Shown piece after piece: positions 17,790 through 26,150 of a stretch of DNA of 64,000 bases. The translations under genes and the position numbers were made by a program. The notes under the pieces were generated by a model. That model was not told the DNA's origin. It ran no database searches and was given only the letters and a program-made list of their open reading frames with translations. This DNA comes from CBDAQV01 sp965199335 (GTDB lineage Bacteria > Pseudomonadota > Alphaproteobacteria > CALMVH01). The DNA is taken from positions 1-64,000 of the forward strand of contig CBDAQZ010000003.1 of NCBI GenBank assembly GCA_965199335.1, read 5' to 3'. Each line of letters begins with the position of its first letter. Position 1 is the stretch's first letter.

Positions 17790-18382
17790 TCGCTTTCGAC
17801 GCTGGCAAGCTGGTCCAGAAGCGCCATTGCCTTTGCGGCCTCGGGATGGCCATGGGCCTTGGCGCGCTCATACCAGCGCCGCGCTTCGCCATGATCGACC
17901 GTCACACCCAGCCCTTGTTCGTAAAACCGGCCAAGGGTGAATTCCGACTGTGCGTAATCGTGGTCGGCTGCACGCAGATACCAGCGCAAAGCCTCGAAAT
18001 AATCCGCATTCTCGCCGTCACCCCGGTGATACAATGCCGCCAGGTTGTTCTGGGCCTGAGGGTCGCCCTGCTCAGCCGCGCGCAGGTACCATCGCGCCGC
18101 GGTCAGCGTGTCCTGTTTCTTGCCGCGCCCGAAATCGTAGGCGATCGCCAGATTGCATTCCGCCAGCACCTGTCCTTGCCGCGCCGCGCTTTCGAACAGG
18201 GCCGCCGCCCGGTCCAGATCCTGCGGCACGCCAACGCCTTCGCTGTAGATATAGCCAAGTAGGTTTTGCGAGTCGGCATCGCCCTGCTCAGCCAGTTGCT
18301 GCAGCATTGTGCGCGCATCCGTGTGATGCCCCTGCGCCAGCATGGCTTTTGCAGCTTCGAAGTTGATCCCGGCCTTGCTCAT
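17786..18382 (-). CDS. Sel1-repeat (TPR-like) protein
   Basis: About five Sel1-like repeats cover most of the 198-residue protein: repeated units such as DADSQNLLGYIYSEGVGV, DPQAQNNLAALYHRGDG and YAQSEFTLGRFYEQGLGV. These form a helical solenoid for protein-protein contact. I chose ATG 18382, with AGGAA just upstream, over an in-frame ATG at 18421. No signal peptide. The partner is unknown. Confidence 0.88.
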   Translation of the reverse strand: MSKAGINFEAAKAMLAQGHHTDARTMLQQLAEQGDADSQNLLGYIYSEGVGVPQDLDRAAALFESAARQGQVLAECNLAIAYDFGRGKKQDTLTAARWYLRAAEQGDPQAQNNLAALYHRGDGENADYFEALRWYLRAADHDYAQSEFTLGRFYEQGLGVTVDHGEARRWYERAKAHGHPEAAKAMALLDQLASVESD

Positions 18383-18484
18383 GATTTCCTGTATACCGCC
18401 GGAAAAGTTTACCGCTGGCAAACGCAGTATTGACGCTAGGAAGAAAAACAGTATTTTTACAAAAAGTTAATTTTGGAGAAAATC

Positions 18485-18994
18485 ATGGCATATCATGCAA
18501 GACCTTCCTCATTTCATTCTGGGCCGTGGACAACAAGTCCGGACACACTGGCAGCAAATCGTTTCCTGGCATGGCTGGACGAAAAAAATACAATCCAGGA
18601 TTTGATGCGAAACGACGGCGTTGTAAGTGGCGTCGGTTCCCAGGCTCATTACGAGCAAGCCGGCAATTCCTCGGATGTGAACTGGACGGATCACTATTTC
18701 GTGTTGCTGCCCAACCAGACCGACCGCTATTCCCTGGCCGAGGTAAAGCGACAAGACCGTGAAACGCCCGAAGTACATGTCATTGCTCGGAATTTGAAAG
18801 CCGAGGATGCCGGTTTCATGCTTCTGGATTCGAACGATTCGTTGCAGAAGCAGTATGGTACGGACACCCAGGCAACGGACCCGAACGATTTACGCGTATT
18901 CGTACATACGGGACGTGCCCTTTGGCTGGCGTCCATTCTAGAACGGCCCTCTTCTCCGGGCTTCGATCCGGTTGCGGCTATATTGAGCGGCTGA
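18485..18994 (+). CDS. Unknown 169-residue protein
   Basis: A soluble protein without recognised domains or cysteines; the middle part (HYFVLLPNQTDRYSLAEVKR) reads like a small beta-strand domain. GGAG at 18475 fixes ATG 18485. Upstream lies the AT-rich leader with AAAAAGTTAATTTT, shared with other short genes in the window. It stands between the Sel1 gene and parE. Confidence 0.6.
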   Translation: MAYHARPSSFHSGPWTTSPDTLAANRFLAWLDEKNTIQDLMRNDGVVSGVGSQAHYEQAGNSSDVNWTDHYFVLLPNQTDRYSLAEVKRQDRETPEVHVIARNLKAEDAGFMLLDSNDSLQKQYGTDTQATDPNDLRVFVHTGRALWLASILERPSSPGFDPVAAILSG

Positions 18995-19053
18995 CATGAT
19001 TTCGGGCTGAGCCTCTTGCGCTGGGATGACATTGCTCCCCATAATCGGGGTTC

Positions 19054-21024
19054 ATGTCAGACCTCTTCCAATCGAACGCGGCCCGTAAGGCCGACCCCAG
19101 CTATTCCGCCGACCATATCGAGGTCCTCGAGGGGCTGGAGCCCGTGCGCCGTCGTCCCGGCATGTATATCGGCGGCACGGACGAGCGCGCGCTGCATCAT
19201 CTTGTGGCCGAAATCATGGACAACGCGATGGACGAGGCCGTCGCCGGCCACGCCAGCCGCATCGACCTGGAATTGGGGATCGACGACACGGTGACCGTGC
19301 GCGACAACGGGCGCGGTATTCCTGTGGACGAGCATTCCAAATACCCCGGCAAGTCGGCGCTGGAGGTGATCTTCACCACGCTGCATTCGGGCGGCAAGTT
19401 CAGCGGCAAGGTCTACGAGACATCGGGCGGCTTGCACGGCGTCGGCTCGTCCGTCGTCAACGCGCTGTCGCGGCGGCTGACCGTCGAGGTGGCGCGCGAC
19501 AAGCAGGTGTGGCGACAGGAATATGCCGAGGGCGCACCGCAGACCAAGCTGCTCAATGTCGGCGGCGCCCCGAACCGGCGCGGCACCACGATCATCTTCC
19601 AGCCCGATCCGAAGATCTTCGGCGAGGACCTGCATTTCAAGGCGGAGCGTATCTACCGCATGGCGCGGTCCAAGGCGTATCTGCATCGCGGCGTCGAGAT
19701 CCGCTGGAAGTGCGATCCCTCCCTGCTGCCGGCGGATAGCGAGATCGCGTCCGAGGAAACGCTGCATTTCCCCGGCGGCCTCGAGGATTTTCTACTATCC
19801 TCGCTGGCGGGTGAAGAGCTGCTGACTCCGCTGCCTTTCAGCGGCGAGGGCAAGCTGCCCGCCAATGGCGGCCGCGTCGAATGGGCGATCGCCTGGCCCG
19901 AGAACGGCAGCGGCTTCCTGAATTCCTATTGCAACACCATCCCGACGCCCGAGGGCGGCACGCACGAGCAGGGATTGCGCTCGGCCCTGACAAGGGGTCT
20001 GAAATCCTATGGCGAGCTGGTCAAGGTGGCGAAGGCCCAGTCCATCACCGCCGACGACATCGTGGGCGGCGCGGCCATCGTGCTGTCGCTGTTCATCCGC
20101 GACCCGCAGTTCCAGGGCCAGACCAAGGAGCGCCTGTCGTCGGCCGAGGCCGCCAAGGTCGTGGACGCGGTGGTTAAGGATCATTTCGACCACTGGCTGG
20201 CCGAAAACGCCACCGCCGCCCGCGCGCTGCTGGAACGCGTGATCGAACGCTCGGTCGAGCGGCAGAAGAAAAAGGATGACCGCGAGCTGCAGCGCAACAC
20301 CGGCGGCCGCCGCCTGCGCCTGCCCGGCAAGCTGGCCGATTGCTCCAGCTCGTCCGCCGTCGATACCGAACTGTTCATCGTCGAGGGTGATTCCGCAGGC
20401 GGCTCCGCCAAGCAGGCCCGACGCCGCGAGACACAGGCGATCCTGCCTTTGCGCGGCAAGGTTATGAACGTCGCCAGCGCCAGTGCCGAGAAATTCGGCG
20501 CCAACAAGGAACTGGCCGATTTGATCCTGACCCTGGGCTGCGGCACCGGCAAGCAGTTCGACCTGGCCAAGCTGCGCTACGAACGCATCATCATCATGAC
20601 AGATGCCGATGTCGACGGCGCGCATATCGCTAGCCTGCTGATGACCTTCTTCTGGCGCGAGATGCGGGCTTTGATCACGGCAGGCCGCCTTTACCTGGCT
20701 CTGCCGCCGCTCTACCGCCTGACACAGGGCAACAAATCGGTCTACGCCGCCGACGATGCCGACCGCGAACGCCTGATGAAGAAGATGGAAGGCAAGGGCA
20801 AGATCGACACCAGCCGCTTCAAGGGCCTGGGCGAAATGCCCGCCGCACAGCTGAAGGAGACCACCATGGACCCCGACAAGCGCACCCTGTTGCGCGTGAC
20901 GGTGCCGGACGCAGAGGCGCTGGATGGACTGGTGGACGACCTGATGGGCCGTAACGTCGAGCCGCGCTTCCGCTTCATCCAGGAGAATGCGCGGTTCGCG
21001 GATGCTGCGGATGTGGATGTTTAA
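19054..21024 (+). CDS. parE: DNA topoisomerase IV subunit B
   Basis: The ATPase subunit of the type II topoisomerase that decatenates daughter chromosomes with ParC. The 656-residue protein has the GHKL ATPase site (EIMDNAMDEA, DNGRGIP, GLHGVGSSVVN), the transducer domain, and the TOPRIM domain with EGDSAGGSAKQ, PLRGKVMNV and DADVDGAHI. Length and the 'LFQSN' type N-terminus favour ParE over GyrB. No parC is in the window. Confidence 0.95.
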   Translation: MSDLFQSNAARKADPSYSADHIEVLEGLEPVRRRPGMYIGGTDERALHHLVAEIMDNAMDEAVAGHASRIDLELGIDDTVTVRDNGRGIPVDEHSKYPGKSALEVIFTTLHSGGKFSGKVYETSGGLHGVGSSVVNALSRRLTVEVARDKQVWRQEYAEGAPQTKLLNVGGAPNRRGTTIIFQPDPKIFGEDLHFKAERIYRMARSKAYLHRGVEIRWKCDPSLLPADSEIASEETLHFPGGLEDFLLSSLAGEELLTPLPFSGEGKLPANGGRVEWAIAWPENGSGFLNSYCNTIPTPEGGTHEQGLRSALTRGLKSYGELVKVAKAQSITADDIVGGAAIVLSLFIRDPQFQGQTKERLSSAEAAKVVDAVVKDHFDHWLAENATAARALLERVIERSVERQKKKDDRELQRNTGGRRLRLPGKLADCSSSSAVDTELFIVEGDSAGGSAKQARRRETQAILPLRGKVMNVASASAEKFGANKELADLILTLGCGTGKQFDLAKLRYERIIIMTDADVDGAHIASLLMTFFWREMRALITAGRLYLALPPLYRLTQGNKSVYAADDADRERLMKKMEGKGKIDTSRFKGLGEMPAAQLKETTMDPDKRTLLRVTVPDAEALDGLVDDLMGRNVEPRFRFIQENARFADAADVDV

Positions 21025-21115
21025 CGGGCTAATAAACCCGTAATACTCAGGGTCCGACCTGGAATCGGCTCGGTACCGATACAGAACAGCCAGACAGTTT
21101 CATCCTAAAGGGCGT

Positions 21116-21937
21116 TCAGGATTTGGCGAAATCCAGCAGATCCTGGCACAGCTTCTCCTTGTCCGTCACGAACAGCCCGTGCGGCGCGCCCGAGTATATT
21201 TTCAACGTAGAACCCGCGATCGAAGCGGCCGCTTCATGGCCGGTGGTTTCCGCCGGTACCGTTGCGTCGGCATCGCCGTGGATGACCAGTGTCGGCATGG
21301 TGAACGCCTTCATGTCCGGTCTGAAATCGGTTTCGGAAAACGCACGCACGCAGTCGATCGTCGCCTTGGGCGAACCGGCCAGGGCCATCATCGATGTCCA
21401 TTCCAGCAGCTCCGTCGATACCGGCGTCTTCAGCATGCCGACGCCATAGAACATCTTGCCGAAGGCCGTAAGGAACGCGGGGCGGTCTTCCCGCAACTTC
21501 GCCACCATCCCGTCGAACACCGATATATCGACGCCGTTCGAATTGGTCGGCGACTTGCCCAGGATCGGGGTGACGCAGCTGACCAGTACGGCCTTGCCGA
21601 CACGGGCTGTCCCGTGCCGCGACAGGTAGCGTGCAACCTCGCCCCCCGCCATCGAAAAACCGACCAGTACGGCATCCTTCAGGTCCAGCCCGTCCATGAT
21701 CGCCGCCAGATCGTCCGCCAGCGTGTCGTAATCGTAGCCGGTCCAGCTTTGCGACGACTTGCCGAAACCGCGCCGGTCATAGGCGATGACGCGCAAATCC
21801 TTGTGCGCCAGATACGGCGCCTGGTATTCCCACATATCGGAATTCAACGGCCAGCCATGGATCAGGACCACAGGCCGTCCCGTACCCCAATCGTTGTAGA
21901 AAAGCTGCGTACCGTCTTTGCTCTGGATGAAGGGCAT
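21116..21937 (-). CDS. Alpha/beta-hydrolase, non-heme haloperoxidase-like
   Basis: A 273-residue hydrolase close to the cofactor-free chloroperoxidase/arylesterase group. HGWPLNSD supplies the oxyanion, GFSMAGGEVARY the Ser nucleophile, VIHGDAD the Asp, and GAPHGLF the His. The true role is probably esterase or perhydrolase; the halogenation name is historical. Cytoplasmic, monocistronic, and convergent with parE; the 91-bp spacer holds a weak ACGGG/CCCGT hairpin at 21024-21041. Confidence 0.9.
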   Translation of the reverse strand: MPFIQSKDGTQLFYNDWGTGRPVVLIHGWPLNSDMWEYQAPYLAHKDLRVIAYDRRGFGKSSQSWTGYDYDTLADDLAAIMDGLDLKDAVLVGFSMAGGEVARYLSRHGTARVGKAVLVSCVTPILGKSPTNSNGVDISVFDGMVAKLREDRPAFLTAFGKMFYGVGMLKTPVSTELLEWTSMMALAGSPKATIDCVRAFSETDFRPDMKAFTMPTLVIHGDADATVPAETTGHEAAASIAGSTLKIYSGAPHGLFVTDKEKLCQDLLDFAKS

Positions 21938-22057
21938 GATCTTATTTCCGCTATGATGTGCTGACAGAACGGTATTTATCCTCGCATGTTCCTGACTACA
22001 GGATCATCCGCAGGTTTGAGATGTTAATAGACGTGAACCATTGAAAGGAGATCGAAC

Positions 22058-22384
22058 ATGATCCGTATGCCCCTTCTGGCTGCTGCAGCCCTGATCGCCG
22101 CCATAAGCCTTACCATTCCCGCTCAGGCTTATGAAGGCCCGGAGGAGCGTGCGCTGGATCAGTCGCTGTCGCAGATGGAAAAGCAGGATAACGCCGAACT
22201 GAATACGCAGTCGCTCAATACCGCGCCGATGCGCGCCATTCCCACCACCCCTGGACAGCAGATGATGCTGGACTCAAACGAGGTCGCCACCGTAAAAAGC
22301 CCGCCCGTCCCGGTTCAGCCCAAAGCCGAAGGCCCACAAGAGATGATGCTGGACAGCGCGCTGGACACCCGTACCGTGCAATGA
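22058..22384 (+). CDS. Small exported protein with a repeated MMLDS motif
   Basis: A 108-residue protein with a clear signal peptide (LLAAAALIAAISLTIPAQA, cleavage before YEGPEE). The mature 85 residues are low in complexity and Gln/Pro/Glu-rich; the segments QQMMLDSNEV and QEMMLDSALD look like two copies of a short motif. AAAGGAG precedes the ATG. No family recognised; a periplasmic, intrinsically disordered protein is the best description. Confidence 0.65.
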   Translation: MIRMPLLAAAALIAAISLTIPAQAYEGPEERALDQSLSQMEKQDNAELNTQSLNTAPMRAIPTTPGQQMMLDSNEVATVKSPPVPVQPKAEGPQEMMLDSALDTRTVQ

Positions 22385-22388
22385 CGGG

Positions 22389-22745
22389 TCATACTCCTGC
22401 CAGATAGGCGACGATCGTCGCGCCCAGCACGATCACGATCGCAGATAGCGTCAGAACAAGCCCTTTGGAACTGCGATAGCTTTGCTGTCGCAGTTGCGCC
22501 TGTACAACCGTAAAACGCCAGACGGATACGATCACGACCAGCACGCCGATCCCACTAAAAACCAGTCCGATTTCGGCCGCATGCAATATACCGGTTGAGG
22601 CCTGAATGTCCGCACCAGGAAACAAATAGCGCAACTTGGCGATCACCACGCCGAAACCCATCAGCGATATACCGGTGCGCAGCCACGCAAGGTAGGTACG
22701 CTCGTTGGCCAGATGCTCGCGGACACGCGTATCGTCGTCGTTCAT
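22389..22745 (-). CDS. DUF202 (YidH-like) membrane protein
   Basis: A 118-residue inner-membrane protein with three helices: about 25-45, 57-79 and 95-115. The start of helix 1, NERTYLAWLRTGISL, is the DUF202 signature. Function is unknown for the family. Its ATG overlaps the stop of the CorA-like gene by 4 bp, so it is translated from the same transcript and may assist that transporter. Confidence 0.9.
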   Translation of the reverse strand: MNDDDTRVREHLANERTYLAWLRTGISLMGFGVVIAKLRYLFPGADIQASTGILHAAEIGLVFSGIGVLVVIVSVWRFTVVQAQLRQQSYRSSKGLVLTLSAIVIVLGATIVAYLAGV

Positions 22746-23710
22746 ATCCAGCGTCTCCAGCGCGCGAAGCCAAGCGTCAGGAACCCGATCAGGACGATCG
22801 CGACGATCATGACCCAGAAGCCGGGCGTGCCCATGGGATTGACCGGCGCGCCCAACAGCATCGCGGCGATGCTGACGATGACGCTGGCCGGAAACCAGAC
22901 GAAGGATACCAGAGTCAGCACTTTCATCGCCTCGTTGGTGCGCAGGCTGGTCTGGGTGGTGAAGATATCGAACGAACCGATCAGCAGTTCGCGCGCATTC
23001 TCGACAGCGTCGATCGCCCGCTCCAGCCGTTCGAACAGCGCCCCGAAATGCGCCATGGAGTCCGACCTGGTCAGCGTCTGGAAATCGGGCCGCGCCAGCG
23101 CCGCATACACTTCGCGGTGCGGCGTCAGGGCGCGGCGTACATAGGCAACCTTTTGGCGTAGATGCGCCATCTCCGATAGCAGGTCGCGGCGGTGGCGCGG
23201 GCGCAGTGCATGGGCATCGATCTTGTCGATGTTGATCTCCAGATCCTCGACGATGCGGAAATAGGCGGTCACGTGCCAGTCGAGCAAAGCCGCCAGCAAC
23301 GTTGCCGCATCCAGCTGGCCGAGATCCGTATCGGACTTGACCCTTCGGTCGAAACTTTCCAGAAACAGCACCGGCTTGCGATGGAAGGTCATGACCAGAT
23401 TGGGCGCCAGGATGAAATCCACCTCCACCTGCCGGTAGTGGCCGTCATCTTCCTGGATGGTATTGATGTTCAGCTGCACATAGCGCCCATAGCTGTCGAG
23501 GCGCGGGCGATGCTGGGTCTGAAGTAGGGACTCGACCGACTCCCGCCGCAGGTTAACCAGCTTGGCGGCCTGGCGAAGTTCCTCGTCTTCGAAATCGCTG
23601 ACATCGATCCATAGCAGCTGCTTTTCGTGCAGGCCGGTGATCATGTCGATGGTCGGGATTACCTCCCTGTCCGTGGCGGTCGCGTCGTAGAGATAGGCTC
23701 GAACGGTCAT
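22742..23710 (-). CDS. CorA/ZntB-family divalent cation transporter
   Basis: A 322-residue member of the two-helix CorA family: a large cytoplasmic funnel domain (about 1-255) followed by two C-terminal helices. The usual GMN selectivity motif after the first helix is replaced by LGAPVNPMG, closer to the looser ZntB-like variants. The tail RWRRWI is basic, as expected for the cytoplasmic ring. I chose ATG 23710 because GAGGTAA precedes it; an ATG at 23731 is also in frame. It is the first gene of a pair with the DUF202 protein. The ion carried is uncertain. Confidence 0.88.
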   Translation of the reverse strand: MTVRAYLYDATATDREVIPTIDMITGLHEKQLLWIDVSDFEDEELRQAAKLVNLRRESVESLLQTQHRPRLDSYGRYVQLNINTIQEDDGHYRQVEVDFILAPNLVMTFHRKPVLFLESFDRRVKSDTDLGQLDAATLLAALLDWHVTAYFRIVEDLEINIDKIDAHALRPRHRRDLLSEMAHLRQKVAYVRRALTPHREVYAALARPDFQTLTRSDSMAHFGALFERLERAIDAVENARELLIGSFDIFTTQTSLRTNEAMKVLTLVSFVWFPASVIVSIAAMLLGAPVNPMGTPGFWVMIVAIVLIGFLTLGFARWRRWI

Positions 23711-23779
23711 AAAATTACCTCGAAACGACAACAGAACAATCGTAGGCTAGCGAAGTTTCAGCAAAGACATAGGCTAAAA

Positions 23780-24907
23780 ATGATACGCCCCGTCATTGTC
23801 GGCTGCCGCACCGACGATTTCCCGCCCGAGCAACTGGACGCCTTCCGCGCGCTAAGGCCCCTTGGCCTGATCGTCTTCGCCGAGCCGGCCAAGGCGGGCA
23901 AGGACGCCGTGCGCCATGTGATCCGCCAGTTCCGCGATGCCGTCGGCAGGCCGGACGCGCCGGCGCTGATGGACCAGGAAGGGGGATCGGTCAACCGGCT
24001 GAGGGCAAGTTTCGGCCATGGCTGGCGCACAATTCCCGCTGCCATCGTCTTCGCCGCCCTGTCCGAGCGCGACCTGAAACAGGCGCGCGAGGCCGTCTAT
24101 CTAAATGCCCAGCTGATCGCCGCCGACATGCGCGAGCTGGATGTGACGGTCAACTGCGCGCCGGTCGTCGATGTCTTTACCGAGGATACGTTCCGCGGCG
24201 AGGCCGACGAGGGCCTGCATGCTGCCAGCGGCGATCTGCGCGGCCGCATGCTGGGCCACGATCCCCGCATCGTCGCCCAGCTGGGACGGGCATTCTGCGA
24301 GGGTTTGATGGACCAGGGCGTCGTCCCGGTGATCAAGCACATTCCCGGCTATGGCCGCGTGAAGGCGGACCCGCATTATACCTTCACAAAAGTCGATCAC
24401 GGCCTCGAGGAACTGGAAGCGCAGGATTTCATGCCCTTCCGCGCCCTGTCCGATATGCCGGCGGCAATGACGGGGCACGTGACCTTCACGCAGCTCGATC
24501 CCGAAGCTTCGTCTACGCTTTCGCCGAAGGTGATGCGGATCGTGCGCGAGCGCATAGGCTTCAGGAACCTGCTGATCACCGATGCCATCGAGATGAGCGC
24601 CATCTGGCCGGATGCATTCTCCAAGGAGCTTGGTGTCGACCAGTTCCGCATGCCGCTGCCAAAACCTGGCATGATCGGGGAAATCACCAAACGCGCTCTG
24701 GCGGCGGGATGCGACATCGTGCTGCACGGTGACAGCAGCCGCGACTTCGCCCACACGATGGAGATGATGGAGGCCGCGCCGGTTCTCGACGAGGCGCAAT
24801 GGCAGCGGGTCAGCAATTTGCTGACAGTGCCGCGATCGTCGCCGGCCGACCTGACGCAGATCCTGAAGCGCCTGGAAACGCACCTGCAGGTGGAACCGGC
24901 CTTGTGA
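23780..24907 (+). CDS. nagZ: Glycoside hydrolase family 3, beta-N-acetylhexosaminidase (NagZ-like)
   Basis: Recycles cell-wall fragments by removing N-acetylglucosamine from anhydromuropeptides. The 375-residue single-domain protein has DQEGGSVNRL and NCAPVVDVF in the N-terminal barrel, KHIPGYGRVKADPH (NagZ catalytic loop; the consensus is KHFPGHG) and LLITDAIEM with the likely Asp nucleophile. The Gly-Tyr-Gly in the loop is a deviation. No signal peptide, consistent with cytoplasmic NagZ. GTGA overlap with the next gene shows an operon. Confidence 0.88.
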   Translation: MIRPVIVGCRTDDFPPEQLDAFRALRPLGLIVFAEPAKAGKDAVRHVIRQFRDAVGRPDAPALMDQEGGSVNRLRASFGHGWRTIPAAIVFAALSERDLKQAREAVYLNAQLIAADMRELDVTVNCAPVVDVFTEDTFRGEADEGLHAASGDLRGRMLGHDPRIVAQLGRAFCEGLMDQGVVPVIKHIPGYGRVKADPHYTFTKVDHGLEELEAQDFMPFRALSDMPAAMTGHVTFTQLDPEASSTLSPKVMRIVRERIGFRNLLITDAIEMSAIWPDAFSKELGVDQFRMPLPKPGMIGEITKRALAAGCDIVLHGDSSRDFAHTMEMMEAAPVLDEAQWQRVSNLLTVPRSSPADLTQILKRLETHLQVEPAL

Positions 24908-25404
24908 CGGGGGAACAGCAGCTTCTCGATCATCTGAAGGACGAGGCGATCGCTTACGAATATCACGCGCATCCCGCCGCCTTTACCTGCGGCGATGTCG
25001 CGGCGCTGGGGCTGAACATCGACGGGGCGGATACCAAGAACCTGTTCCTGACCGATCGGGGCAGCCGCTTCTTCCTGCTGGCGACGACGCACGACAAGCG
25101 CGTCGACCTCAAGGCGTTCGCGCGGCTGCATGGCCTGCCCAAGCTCAGCTTCGGCTCGCCCGAACACCTCAAGGAGTTCCTTGGCGTCGAGCCGGGCTCG
25201 GTCACCATCCTTGGCGTTTTCCACGATACGGCGCATAAGGTCGCCCTGATCGTCGACGAGGATGTATGGGCTCACCCCCGCATCCAGTGTCACCCCCTCG
25301 TCAATACGGCGACCGTGGTGATCGCACGGGACGATCTGCATCGTTTCCTGAATCAGACCGGCCACGCGCCGCTGATCCTTCACGTTCCCGGGAGAGAGTC
25401 ATGA
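24904..25404 (+). CDS. Prolyl-tRNA editing protein (YbaK/ProX family)
   Basis: A 166-residue aminoacyl-tRNA deacylase-type protein of the PrdX group, which removes mischarged alanine or a related amino acid from tRNA-Pro. HPAAFTCGDV, GADTKNLFLTD and LGVEPGSVTILG are family signatures. GTG 24904 overlaps the nagZ stop, and its own stop overlaps the next ATG, so three genes are coupled. The exact substrate is inferred from similarity. Confidence 0.9.
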   Translation: MTGEQQLLDHLKDEAIAYEYHAHPAAFTCGDVAALGLNIDGADTKNLFLTDRGSRFFLLATTHDKRVDLKAFARLHGLPKLSFGSPEHLKEFLGVEPGSVTILGVFHDTAHKVALIVDEDVWAHPRIQCHPLVNTATVVIARDDLHRFLNQTGHAPLILHVPGRES

Positions 25405-26090
25405 CTTGGGATCACCTGGATAGTTCCAGTGTAAACGGCAGCGTGTTCGACCTGTACGAGCAGGCAGGCATCTACATGGTGCGCGTCGACGGCTACGAGC
25501 TGATGAACGGCAACTGGCACAAATCGGAAGACGTGCTGGGAGATATCGCGTTCCAGTTCGCACGGCGCGCCGATCCCCACGTCCTGATCGGCGGCCTGGG
25601 GCTGGGCTATACGCTGGCAAGCCTGTGCCGAACGATGGGCAGCGCCGGGACCATCGTCGTCGCCGAAGTTTCCGAAGCCGTGATCGGCTGGTTCGACCGC
25701 TTTCTGCAGTCGCAATTCTTCCCCCGCCTTCCCGAGAATGTCAGCATCATGCATGCCGACGTCGCCGAGATCGTGAAGTCGGGACGGCATTTCGACGTCA
25801 TCGCGCTGGACGTGGACAATGGCCCGGTGGCTCTGTCCCAATCCGTGAACAGCCTGCTGTATATCGAACAGGGACTGACGGAACTGCGCAAATGCCTGAA
25901 CGGCACCGGCGTATTGCTGGTCTGGTCCGCTTTCGAGAGCGGCACGTTCATGGATGCGGGCGAGGCCGCGGGCTTCCATGTCGGCTGCAAATGCATCACA
26001 TCGGCGACCAAGGACGATCTGTGGCATTGCGTCTACGTCCTTTCCGAGCAGCCTTTTTCCGAGGCTGAACTGGAACTGATCGCACAATGA
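25401..26090 (+). CDS. Spermidine-synthase-like / class I methyltransferase-fold protein
   Basis: A 229-residue Rossmann-fold protein. LIGGLGLGYTLASL is the nucleotide-binding motif I, VVAEVSEAVIGWF the acidic motif II and VIALDVDNGP the third strand, the layout of spermidine synthase-like proteins. It lacks the N-terminal beta domain of true spermidine synthases and the full active-site set cannot be confirmed, so both aminopropyl and methyl transfer are possible. ATG 25401 overlaps the deacylase stop (ATGA). Confidence 0.8.
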   Translation: MTWDHLDSSSVNGSVFDLYEQAGIYMVRVDGYELMNGNWHKSEDVLGDIAFQFARRADPHVLIGGLGLGYTLASLCRTMGSAGTIVVAEVSEAVIGWFDRFLQSQFFPRLPENVSIMHADVAEIVKSGRHFDVIALDVDNGPVALSQSVNSLLYIEQGLTELRKCLNGTGVLLVWSAFESGTFMDAGEAAGFHVGCKCITSATKDDLWHCVYVLSEQPFSEAELELIAQ

Positions 26091-26122
26091 CCTTGCCAGG
26101 CTGACGGCAAGCTGGCACATGG

Positions 26123-26137
26123 TGTTATATTATAACA
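26123..26137. promoter_or_regulatory. Zur-type zinc-uptake-regulator operator
   Basis: TGTTATATTATAACA is a perfect 7-1-7 palindrome that matches the core of the Zur box (ATGTTATAnTATAACAT). It ends 13 bp before the ATG of the zinc-binding protein gene and would cover the -10 region of its promoter, the expected arrangement for zinc-dependent repression. Operator identity is inferred from the sequence and the downstream gene. Confidence 0.8.
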
Positions 26138-26150
26138 TCATGTGGTTGAC

